Origin: Bradyrhizobium sp. CCBAU 53421
GTDB lineage: Bacteria > Pseudomonadota > Alphaproteobacteria > Rhizobiales > Xanthobacteraceae
Reading direction: 5' to 3'
DNA: 64,000 nt
NCBI RefSeq assembly: GCF_015291625.1
Contig: NZ_CP030047.1
Span: 7,874,001-7,938,000, forward strand
In this document: positions 1 to 8,091 of the stretch, in pieces
Layout: each line of letters starts with the position of its first letter
How positions within the stretch are numbered: position 1 is the stretch's first letter
The notes under the pieces: generated by a model
The model's input: only the letters and a program-made list of their open reading frames with translations
Database searches by the model: none
Told to the model about the DNA's origin: nothing
Program-made: the position numbers and the translations under genes

Positions 1-374
1 CGGCGAGAACGGGATATCCTTATAATGCCAGTAGCGATGCATCAATTTATCACGGTATCCTATGTTGCGCGCAGAATCCGGATCTGACGGCTTCTCACCG
101 TCATCCGTGTAGTCGTTCTTTTTCTTGATGTCGTCGGCCCATCCGGCGGCCCGGGTAAAGGCGGCCTTGCTTTTCTCGCGGCTAGAAAAGCCCTCAACCC
201 AGTGATCATAATCCGGGTTCAGTCTCAGGAGCTGACTGACTCTAGCCCTGCTTGTGGGCGTCAGCTGATCCCAGGCGATCGCCGCGATCTCCATATGGCC
301 ACGGAGATTCCAGGCGGAGGCGTCACCGGAAAAAAAAAACACATTGCAAATGGGATTATCGCTTTGGCCTTCAT
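1..374 (-). pseudogene. S1/P1-type secreted nuclease, 5' part, frameshifted at a homopolymer
   Basis: The reverse strand encodes the N-terminal part of an S1/P1 zinc nuclease that runs off the left edge. A signal peptide starting MKAKAIIPFAMCFFF (start 374) is in one frame; the mature domain is in another, separated by a run of ten T (forward A run 330-339). One extra T would join them and give a signal-peptidase site ASA followed by WNLRGH, so the mature protein would start with the family's zinc-binding Trp1 and His6. Further along are AAIAW, a WADD motif (Asp ligand) and a WHY motif (His ligand), as expected in this Zn3 family of periplasmic or secreted single-strand nucleases/3'-nucleotidases. 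The frame stays open to base 1. As written the gene is broken; a slipped homopolymer or sequencing error are both possible. Family call is confident, functional state is not. Confidence 0.8.
330..339. repeat. Run of ten A (ten T on the coding strand) inside the nuclease signal peptide
   Basis: The tract lies exactly where the signal-peptide frame and the mature-nuclease frame part. Changing its length by one base would switch the gene between broken and intact, so it is either a slippage site or a base-calling error. Confidence 0.85.
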
Positions 375-591
375 CGCACTCTCCAAACAAAAAGTGATCG
401 GTTTTACAAAATCGCTGACGATCGGTAGCTGGATGCTGGGCACGCGCGCTCCCGGCTTCGGCCTTGTGGCCGAATACGAATCTAGAAGACTCGCGGCTTG
501 AGATGGCGCAGTCCAGCCAAAGGTTGTATAAGACGCTATATTCGCTCAGCGCCAAAAAATTACAACCACAGATTTTTTTCATGAGGCCCTT

Positions 592-1655
592 ATGCCCCAC
601 GCCTCGACGTCGAATATCGCCGCATGTGGTCTCCCCTTAGTACGTTACGTACATTTCCTAACTGGCACGTTGCTGGCCTTGGCAGCTGCCCTCCTGCTCG
701 GTCTGTTTGCGCCAGACACGGCCATCGCCGACGACACCTGGCCGGTTCACGGGTTGGTACAAGGCAACAACGGCAAGAAATCAAAAAACGTGAGCGGCAT
801 CGCATGCAGCAATCTGCATGGCTTTCGGCGCGCCTGCCTCGTTATCAACGACGACGCGCAGCCGGCCCAGTTCGTGACGTTGGAGGACGGCGCGATCCAT
901 GCTGGCGAGATGATGCCGCTAATCGATAACCGCTTCGAGGGTCAGGCACTCGAGCTCGACAGCGAGGGCGTCGCCTACGCCGAGGAGTTCTTTTACGTGA
1001 TCGGTTCGCACCGTCGTCCCCGCGACAGTGAACACAATCTCGGCAAGAAAGAAACTGTGGCGCGGATAGCGGCAAGCAGCCAGATCGTACGCTTCCGCGC
1101 GAAGGCAGCCATGATTTGTCTGTCGTCGAGAGGCAGGCAGAACTTCGCGCAATCATCGCGCAGGAACCGACACTCTCCAACTATCTCGATCGCAGGTTAG
1201 AGGACAATGGGCGGACCATCGAAGGCGTCGCAGTCCGGCACGGACAGATCCTCGTGGGGTTCCGCGGGCCTTCATTGGCAAATGGTCGCGCCGCCGTCCG
1301 TTCAGTTGCCGTTGATGCCATATTTGGCGATGCGGCCGCCAGTGCTCATTTTTACCGCTTGCCTCTGGGAGGAGGCCGGGGGGTCCGTGACCTCGCCACC
1401 TTCGGCGGTGGCGTCCTGGTGCTCGCGAGGCCGACCACAAGCGATCCCGGGCGGTACGCGATCGGTTGGTGGGACGGCGAGAGCGACGACGCAAGGCTTC
1501 TCAAGGATCTTGCGGGCGTCGTGGGAAAGGAGAGAACGCGCAAAGCCGAAGCCCTTCTGCTGCTGGATGAGGGCCCGTCCGGTCTGCGCGTCCTCATCCT
1601 GTTCGATGGCGAAAAAGAAGGAGCGCCGGTCGCGCTGACGATCCCGAGAACCTGA
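592..1655 (+). pseudogene. DUF3616 family secreted protein, frameshifted
   Basis: Two adjacent frames make one DUF3616 protein. The first (from ATG 592, preceded by GAGG) has a signal peptide ending AIA/DD, then NGKKSKNVSGIAC, LVINDD, PLIDNRF and ELDSEGVAY, and YVIGSH, all typical of the N-terminal half. It then runs off into unrelated sequence. From about 1095-1101 the homology continues in another frame with LEDNGRTIEGVAV and LVGFRGP and the C-terminal part to the stop at 1655. A one-base insertion or two-base deletion around 1095-1101 would restore the frame. The family has a beta-propeller-like fold of unknown function and is probably periplasmic. The second half has its own TTG codon at 1116, but I do not think it is a separate gene. 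Confidence 0.7.
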
Positions 1656-1755
1656 CCTTTGCCGCCAAAGATCCCGCGGCACGAACCGGTGAGAAATTGT
1701 GACAGCCTCGACAGTCGCAACCCACCCACCCCCTTTCCCGAAGACGGAGGAGCGA

Positions 1756-3363
1756 ATGACCGACACCAACCGGACGTGCTTTATGAAGGGACAGGGCGCT
1801 CAGCCGCGGCGCGACCGCTCGCAATTGCCTCCACGTAAAATGGCAACATTGATTATTGTTCTCACGATGCTGTTCTTCCTCGCCGCGGCTCATAACGCCG
1901 CGGCCCAACCACAGAAACCACAACCAGAAAGACCCCTCGTCTTTGTCCCAGGCATCCTGGGCTCGCGGCTAGTCGATGATAACGGCACGGTTATTTGGGG
2001 TGACCGCAACTCATATCTGAATTTTCCAAAGCTCGAAATAGCGCCTTCAGGTCCCGTAACCGCGCTGCACTCTGACGGCCGTCTCGTCGAAAGCATCAAC
2101 GTTCTTGGTCCGTTTTGGACCATCCATCAATACGATACGCTCCTCCACTATCTGCATAGTCTCGGCTATATCGATAATGAGACGCTATTCGTTTTTGCCT
2201 ATGATTGGAGGCTAAGCAATTTCGAAACGGCCAAGCAGCTCCAGACATTTGTCGATGATCCTAAGCGCGGCCGCCTGCAGAACGGCCAATTCGACCTTTT
2301 GTCCCACAGCATGGGAGGCATCGTCTCGAAGCTTTGGATGGTGAAAGAAGGTGGCGCCGCGCGCGTCCACAAAGCGATCTATATGGGCACTCCCTTTCAA
2401 GGCAGTATGAACGCTTTTGAGACCCTATCGGACGGTTGGGGCGACTTCACCAACTTTATTGCGGGCGGACTTCCAACCGTGCGGCGCGTCGCCCTTTCAT
2501 TTCCGGCACTCTACGAACTCTTGCCAACATACGACAAGTGCTGCCGTCTAGGGTCGCCTGAGAAATACACTCCCCTGGACGTTCTCGATGTGGCGACGTG
2601 GCGCCAACGGGATTGGCTGCCCTCGGAATATCGCGCGAACGGTCCACGCGGCGCTGCCTTCGAGCGAGGCCTATCGGAGGCCAGGCGCGTCGGAGAACTG
2701 ATGCGCCAGCCGATTCCAGGTGTTGCGCAGGTCATGATAGCGGGCGACTATTTTGATACCGGTCTCTACCTGTACGTTCCCACGAACAGGCAAAGCTGGC
2801 GGGACTGGAATTTTCGCCGCAGCAAAGGCGACGGCACTGTTCCCGTTTGGAGTGCTGCAAATAATTTCTCTTCTATCGAAGGAACGGAGCCTTCGTTCCA
2901 ACAGCATGCAACGATCTTCGCGGACAAGTATCTGCAAAACAAGCTCGAGCGCGAACTGCTGAACACCGCTCCCCCACCGGTAAAGCACGACGTACTAGGC
3001 GAGATCGATACTCCGAAACATGAAAAGCGCAGGCTCGATCTTGCCCGTGCCGATCTCAGTCCGCGAATAGCCGAACCGGGCGCGAATGCGACTGTGACAG
3101 TCGCCTTTGAATTTGAAACGGGCGTAACGCGGGGGGATGTTCAGCCTACCGCACAATTGCTCCAGCGTGGAGCCGCAGACGCTCCAATAACGCTTGTGGA
3201 AACCACCACAGATGCTGATCTTGCCGTGCGCCGCCTGACATTTGCGGGATCCCTCGTGGCGCCGGCAGTTGAGGATACGTATCGCATCGACATCAACGTC
3301 GCCGGTCAGGGAGACCACGCGGTGTTTCTGACGGTGCTTTCGGCCGGACGGAGGCAGCCGTGA
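1756..3363 (+). CDS. Secreted LCAT-like alpha/beta hydrolase (lecithin:cholesterol acyltransferase fold)
   Basis: A 535-residue exported esterase/acyltransferase-like protein. Start ATG 1756 is chosen because GGAGG lies five bases upstream; an upstream GTG at 1699 is less likely. There is a basic N-terminus, a hydrophobic segment (LIIVLTMLFFLAAA) and an AAA/QP cleavage region. FVPGILGS is the oxyanion/lid motif of LCAT-type lipases, LLSHSMGG carries the nucleophile Ser, SKGDGTVPVWSA carries the Asp, and a His lies in FQQHATIF. The last 130 residues look like a beta-sandwich tail. The stop overlaps the next start by four bases (ATGA-type, GTG at 3360), so it is probably co-translated with the protease-like genes. 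The lipid or ester substrate is not visible from sequence. Confidence 0.75.
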   Translation: MTDTNRTCFMKGQGAQPRRDRSQLPPRKMATLIIVLTMLFFLAAAHNAAAQPQKPQPERPLVFVPGILGSRLVDDNGTVIWGDRNSYLNFPKLEIAPSGPVTALHSDGRLVESINVLGPFWTIHQYDTLLHYLHSLGYIDNETLFVFAYDWRLSNFETAKQLQTFVDDPKRGRLQNGQFDLLSHSMGGIVSKLWMVKEGGAARVHKAIYMGTPFQGSMNAFETLSDGWGDFTNFIAGGLPTVRRVALSFPALYELLPTYDKCCRLGSPEKYTPLDVLDVATWRQRDWLPSEYRANGPRGAAFERGLSEARRVGELMRQPIPGVAQVMIAGDYFDTGLYLYVPTNRQSWRDWNFRRSKGDGTVPVWSAANNFSSIEGTEPSFQQHATIFADKYLQNKLERELLNTAPPPVKHDVLGEIDTPKHEKRRLDLARADLSPRIAEPGANATVTVAFEFETGVTRGDVQPTAQLLQRGAADAPITLVETTTDADLAVRRLTFAGSLVAPAVEDTYRIDINVAGQGDHAVFLTVLSAGRRQP

Positions 3364-4490
3364 CCAAACTCTTGGCAGTGTGGGGCGTGCTCGCAGCTAT
3401 TTTCTGCGTCACGGCCGCTCGCGGCGCCGATCAGCGCAGCGCCGTCTGGGAGAAAAACAAGCTTGCGATCGTCCGCATCAAAGTGACCGGCCGCAATCCG
3501 CAGGGCGAAGCCGTTCCTGCACGATACGGCGTTGGCGTGGTGGTTCGATCAAGGGGAGAGATTATCACTGCGGCACAGATGATCGGCCAAGATAGCGAAT
3601 GGAATCAGATTCCCAGCGGGCTTGACCGGCAGATAGAAATATCCGGGCTCGATACGTTTCGGATCATCAAGCCGCTGGGAAATGCCTCGGCGCGGCTGAT
3701 CCCCTCGCTCAACGTCGCTATCCTCACGATTACGGCTGAGGGCCTTTCTACAGCTCGTGTCGCCGAATATGCGCCGGACGAACTGGCCACTTTCGTTACG
3801 ATCGCTTGGGAGCCGCAGAACAGCATTCCGGAGGCCGTCTCGACAGATGGCGTACCGACGGACAGAGGGAGGGACGGAGACGTTTTAACAGTACGCTTTC
3901 CAGCGATCGACGGTTACTTCGGCGCTGGCGTGTTCGACGCTGAAAGCAACCTGGTGGGTATCGTCTACAAACGAAGGGATGCCTCAAGGCTGCTCGCCGT
4001 GCCTAGCTATTTATTCAACCAATTCCTGTCTCCTGACGGGAGCGCCGGCAGGCGCGCGGGTGACACCGTTTTGACAGCCTTTTTGAACGTGAAGTTCTCG
4101 ACGCCGACTTCTGATAGTCCAGACGCGATGTTGAAATCATTCAATCTGAACGTCACAAACGAGGAGAACCAGCCGGTGTTTCTCGATCCTTCCCTACGCT
4201 GCCTGGGCACTGATCTCTCAAAAGAAAGCACACTGGAGCCCCTCATGGTCCGGTTCAAAAGCAACGAAGTGACCCGCATTTCGTCGAAAGACACCGCAAG
4301 CATTGTGTTCGAATATAGCGATACATCCCCCGTCGTCCTGAAGGGTGCGGCCGAGGCAAGACGTTTCTGGACAGTCGACGGCAGCAAAACGGTGCCGCAG
4401 TTCTCGTGCATTTATGCGTACACCGTCGGCGGCAAGCTTCGGCTTGGCGCAACGGCGCCCGCCTTGTTTGTGCGTCACGTCGTTCCGTAG
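3360..4490 (+). CDS. Trypsin-like pseudoprotease: whole catalytic triad replaced
   Basis: 376 residues with a signal peptide (cleavage near ARG-A), clearly paralogous to the next gene over about 230 residues: both have SAVW/SSVW, TGRNP, GLD and TITA blocks in register. Aligned with the neighbour, the three catalytic positions are all changed: His to Gln73 (TAAQMIG versus TALHVIG), Asp to Asn118 (LNVAILTI versus YDLAILTI), and Ser to Phe187 (GYFGAG versus GHSGSG). The fold is therefore probably kept but proteolysis lost. The C-terminal 130 residues differ from the neighbour and contain two Cys. Likely periplasmic, translated together with the LCAT-like hydrolase (4-base overlap). The start GTG at 3360 is set by that overlap. 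Role unknown; a regulatory or scaffold partner of the active paralogue is one possibility. Confidence 0.75.
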   Translation: MTKLLAVWGVLAAIFCVTAARGADQRSAVWEKNKLAIVRIKVTGRNPQGEAVPARYGVGVVVRSRGEIITAAQMIGQDSEWNQIPSGLDRQIEISGLDTFRIIKPLGNASARLIPSLNVAILTITAEGLSTARVAEYAPDELATFVTIAWEPQNSIPEAVSTDGVPTDRGRDGDVLTVRFPAIDGYFGAGVFDAESNLVGIVYKRRDASRLLAVPSYLFNQFLSPDGSAGRRAGDTVLTAFLNVKFSTPTSDSPDAMLKSFNLNVTNEENQPVFLDPSLRCLGTDLSKESTLEPLMVRFKSNEVTRISSKDTASIVFEYSDTSPVVLKGAAEARRFWTVDGSKTVPQFSCIYAYTVGGKLRLGATAPALFVRHVVP

Positions 4491-4560
4491 GTCCGCCTAG
4501 CGCACCAGCGATAGCGATATTGACGATCGACATTGTCACATTTGAGGAAAGAAACATCGC

Positions 4561-5640
4561 ATGCTGTCAAGGACATCTTACACGGCTTTTGTAGTTGCGA
4601 TCGCTCTGAGCGCCCCTGCAACCGCACAAAGTATCGATCGGAGCTCGGTGTGGGCTGCGAACAAGCAGGCCGTCGTCAAGATCAATGTAACGGGACGTAA
4701 CCCGGCGGGCGCAAGCGTGCCCATGCGCAAGGGCTCTGGCGTTATTGTCCGTCCTAACGGAGTAATTGTGACGGCGTTGCATGTGATCGGCGATGACGCA
4801 GAATGGTCTGAAACGCCCGATGGGAGAGACCGCCGGATTGAGATTATCGGGCTTGATGGCAATGGGATTGAGCACAGTCTCGGGACGGCCTCGGCCAGAG
4901 CAGTGCCTGCCTACGACTTGGCAATCCTGACGATCACGGCCTCAAACTTGCTTGCGGCAACCGTTGCGGATACCCCGCCTGCGGAGCTCTCAAGCGTTGT
5001 TGCGATCATTTGGGATCCCGGGTCTCATCAGCCCGAGCCTGTCAGCGCGGACCTCGTCCCGACCGACGCATCGCGCTTTCGAGACAACCTGACGCTTCGC
5101 CTCGCCGTAGTTGAAGGCCACAGTGGATCCGGTGTTTTCAATGCCGACAACAAGCTGATCGGAATAATAACTAACCAACTCGACGCCAACCGGGCGCTTG
5201 CCGCGCCCGTCTTCGCGTTCAACCACCTTTTGCCGCCTCCGCAGCGAGCTCGGCCGACTGAGCAGGATGTCGCGCAATGCGAAGCGGACGCGCGTAAGAC
5301 ACGCGTCGATCGGGAGGCATTTAGCGTGTCCGATGGCGTCCGCTGTCAGAATATGGGAGATAACCAGCAAGGGACCGTGCAGTACAACGCACCGCCCGGC
5401 TATTCCATCGTCGGCCAGGTGCAAAGGGTCGATGAGACCAATTACGGATCTGTCGGGCCGCTTCGATATACACGTGATGGCGGGCGCGTCAGCTCGGTTT
5501 CGGCGGATGTTAGTTGTTCGACTCCCAACCGTCCCTTCGGACCGGGTGGATGGTCGAACGCCACCTTGAACGGCTTTATTGAGAGAAGCTTAGCTCAAGA
5601 CGAACTGGCGGAAATCCGGCGGACTTGCCTCGCCCAATGA
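4561..5640 (+). CDS. Secreted trypsin-like serine protease with intact triad
   Basis: 359 residues; signal peptide with ATA/QS cleavage. The chymotrypsin-like domain has His74 (TALHVIG), Asp119 (YDLAIL) and Ser188 (GHSGSG), so it should be active. The C-terminal 130 residues form a Cys-containing domain (CEADARK, VRCQNMG, VSCSTP, RRTCLAQ) that could bind substrate or envelope. It follows the pseudoprotease by 70 bases, with a GAGGAAAGAAAC ribosome site before ATG 4561. No PDZ domain is seen, which separates it from DegP/HtrA. Active and inactive paralogues in tandem behind an LCAT-type hydrolase suggest one exported functional unit. Target unknown. Confidence 0.75.
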   Translation: MLSRTSYTAFVVAIALSAPATAQSIDRSSVWAANKQAVVKINVTGRNPAGASVPMRKGSGVIVRPNGVIVTALHVIGDDAEWSETPDGRDRRIEIIGLDGNGIEHSLGTASARAVPAYDLAILTITASNLLAATVADTPPAELSSVVAIIWDPGSHQPEPVSADLVPTDASRFRDNLTLRLAVVEGHSGSGVFNADNKLIGIITNQLDANRALAAPVFAFNHLLPPPQRARPTEQDVAQCEADARKTRVDREAFSVSDGVRCQNMGDNQQGTVQYNAPPGYSIVGQVQRVDETNYGSVGPLRYTRDGGRVSSVSADVSCSTPNRPFGPGGWSNATLNGFIERSLAQDELAEIRRTCLAQ

Positions 5641-5790
5641 GCCCCAGCCATATCCGAGCGCCAAATTCCCGCCGCCGTGCAGAAAACGCACAGAAGCAGC
5701 CATACAGAGCTTGCACCGAACTCGACAGCACCCTCAAACGCGTAAGTGACTGGACTGCGAGGATTCCAGTTCGGCAGGATCTCGTGTCTA

Positions 5791-5838
5791 AAGCATGATC
5801 CGGAAAAGTGCGAAGCGGTTTTCCGAAAAGATCATGCT
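5791..5838. repeat. REP-like dispersed palindrome (GCATGATCCGGAAAA family)
   Basis: GCATGATC-CGGAAAA ... TTTTCCG-AAAA-GATCATGC forms an imperfect hairpin about 44 bases long between two genes. I recognise this element from many intergenic sites in Bradyrhizobium and related genomes, which supports the taxonomic call. Only this copy is seen in the window. It could fold in RNA 3' of the protease gene. Confidence 0.75.
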
Positions 5839-5841
5839 TAG

Positions 5842-6213
5842 TCAAAAAGCTAAAGCCCGATGACGATTCGACCTGATCACATCGCGCTTTAGTCGCACGT
5901 GCTCTTCCGTCAGCTCGAGCAGCGTGTACGTGAAGGAGCGCCTGCGCGTCGTTCCGAACGAGTGAAAACTGTTTTGGCTGAGGCCAGACGTCGAACGAAC
6001 GATACTGGGATTGAATGAAAGCTTGCGGGCGGCGAAGAAGCGTGCGGCCCGCTGACGAGTTTGCATCTCGGCCAGGTGAAACACTGGATGCGGGACATAT
6101 GAAGCATCTTGCAGCGGGATTGCGCGAACCTTGAACGATGCCGGAATCACGTCGGCGTTGGGCGGAAGTTCTCTACGCAGAGCGTCAAGAACTATCCGAC
6201 CCACAGTTAACAT
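5842..6213 (-). CDS. Hypothetical protein
   Basis: A 123-residue frame with no domain I recognise. It has a basic middle (RQRAARFFAARK, TTRRRSFTYTLLE) and ends RHRALAF. ATG 6213 has no clear ribosome site. It lies directly next to the REP-like palindrome and could be a chance frame in a high-GC region; kept because nothing competes on the other strand. Confidence 0.3.
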   Translation of the reverse strand: MLTVGRIVLDALRRELPPNADVIPASFKVRAIPLQDASYVPHPVFHLAEMQTRQRAARFFAARKLSFNPSIVRSTSGLSQNSFHSFGTTRRRSFTYTLLELTEEHVRLKRDVIRSNRHRALAF

Positions 6214-6260
6214 TTTTGGGGTCTCGATAGCTCACCGGCACTCAGAAACAATTTTGATAG

Positions 6261-7034
6261 TTAAAGCACGTTGACCGCATAGTCCAAGGTCAAGCATTCA
6301 CTCGAATTTAAACCGGTGCGAAAACATCTCATAATGGAGAACCTGTCAGGTCCCCTGTAGCCCTTTGAAGCAACGTATTGCCAGGAGCGCCCGTACTTCG
6401 TCAACTCGCCATGAACCGGACGATCCTTGATAAACAGGTCAACCACGCCGTTTACTGCATCAAACCATCTCTGGCACGCACCATCACGCTGCAACCGGAC
6501 TTCAAAATGAAATGGCTTGATCGTATTGGTTACAGCGCAAAACCGACCCTCTGTGCGGCCCAACGTTTTTCTTGCTTCGGCAACGTCATCAGGTCCGAGT
6601 TTAGCTGCATCCTCATCGTTAAACGGATCGAGGTCTGGTCCTCCGACGCCACAGTAGTGCCCTGCACAAGGCGATTGGTCAAGTCGAGCTATTTTTCCGT
6701 TGCGCTTGACGCCTGTCGTTCTTGAGGCGTGTTTCTGCTCTGACGTTTCATCATTCTTCGAGCCGAGCAATGCGAAAAAAAAGATCACAAGGGCGATTAT
6801 CAAAATGCTACCCAATCCGCAGAGGACAATAGGCGAGCCGTCTTCCTTCCAAACCTTCCAAGCCGTAGCGCCATACTTCGCATATACCAAGCGAACGAAT
6901 GTCGCCAAGATGCAAACGATGATAACTTCCGCGACGAGCGGGGCACCCAACTTCCCGATTGCGTCCCGGATAATGCTCAAGACTTTAATCGCCCGGTCAA
7001 GAGTGACCCACAGTTCGTTAAGCCAAACCCACAT
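6261..7034 (-). CDS. Two-helix membrane protein of unknown function
   Basis: 257 residues from ATG 7034, chosen because GAGGGAGCG directly precedes it; a start 28 codons upstream lacks this. The N-terminal half has two hydrophobic stretches (LVAEVIIVCILATFVRLVY and SILIIALVIFFFALL) and the C-terminal 130 residues are soluble with several Cys (SPCAGHYCG, GACQRWF, MRCFRTG, SECLTL), which would suit a periplasmic disulfide-bonded domain. No family recognised. It stands alone, with about 1 kb of apparently empty DNA upstream. Confidence 0.5.
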   Translation of the reverse strand: MWVWLNELWVTLDRAIKVLSIIRDAIGKLGAPLVAEVIIVCILATFVRLVYAKYGATAWKVWKEDGSPIVLCGLGSILIIALVIFFFALLGSKNDETSEQKHASRTTGVKRNGKIARLDQSPCAGHYCGVGGPDLDPFNDEDAAKLGPDDVAEARKTLGRTEGRFCAVTNTIKPFHFEVRLQRDGACQRWFDAVNGVVDLFIKDRPVHGELTKYGRSWQYVASKGYRGPDRFSIMRCFRTGLNSSECLTLDYAVNVL

Positions 7035-8091
7035 CGCTCCCTCAACGACAATAGATTCCAGTAACGGCCCCGCCCCTCCTTTTAGAAAGCACAAGGAGAA
7101 GTTGTCAATGTACTTCACTCCGTCAGCTTCGGTGCGCTTACGCGTGTGCCATTTCTTTGACAGAACGGTTTGCAGCTAGGACTATTCCGACGTCGCCAAC
7201 ATCCCTGTCGTTGCTTGCCGACCAATGAGGTCCGACTTCAATATCTTAGGCTTCGTTCTTGTAGTTGGCCTTCAAAGCACGATGACTGCTCACTGCGAAT
7301 GTCCAACTCTGTCGATCATGAACCGCGAGCCCACCACCGACTCCCCGCGCTTTCCGACTGGGTAACCTAAGTTCACTGAACTGGCCGCTTTGGAACGTTT
7401 ATTTCTTATCCAACGTAACTTGGTCGGCAAGCCAGTCGGATGACCAGCAGCTGAGCATGGTAAGCTCAGGCCCCTGATAGACGCCGTTCAGTTTAGCTGT
7501 GCGGCGGGCCCCGACATGAAAATGCATCCGTTGATATGCTGTAGCGGATGTCAAGGCGCTTGGCAGAACAACCATGTAAAGGACCGATTTAGCTTTGTAC
7601 GACGCCAGCCGAACTGAGCGTGGAGGAAGCGAGTTCTAGCTGCGCGCGCAAACTGTACGTTTCGTACTTTCCAGATATCTGACGTTCGACGCGCTGCTGG
7701 CCCACATGAACCACCCAACGTAAAGTCTAATGAGCTGGCAACAAGATGCTAAAAAAACGATTGATCTTGGGTCACTTGCTAAAATGACAGCCGGCGCAGA
7801 ACTCCGACAACGAGCAGTTCAGAACAGCGGCGGATCAGTGCTTTCAACACGCTGCCGGACCGTCGGCGCATCAGTGAGATGATAAAGACTATGTCAACAG
7901 TGGAAGATGTCGGCACGCCGAACTCAACGCGAGCCGAGACAGAGCATAGCGCATTGGTATACCGATAGAGGCCTTTCGACGAAGAGCGAAGCGCCGCCCG
8001 CCGTCCCATGTCCTACGGCTATGGCAAGGACGGACCAAGCTGAGCCCGATGGGAGCGGCCAGACAAGCTCCCATGAAGGAGAGCCGGTAGG
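7035..8091. other. No gene recognised
   Basis: About 1 kb. The only frames are short, lack ribosome sites and show no family resemblance. No RNA gene, repeat or operator was seen. Confidence 0.5.

Noticed and set aside
661..676. Sigma-54 type promoter (TGGCAC...TTGC)
   Set aside because: The spacing between TGGCAC and TTGC is wrong and it lies inside a coding region.
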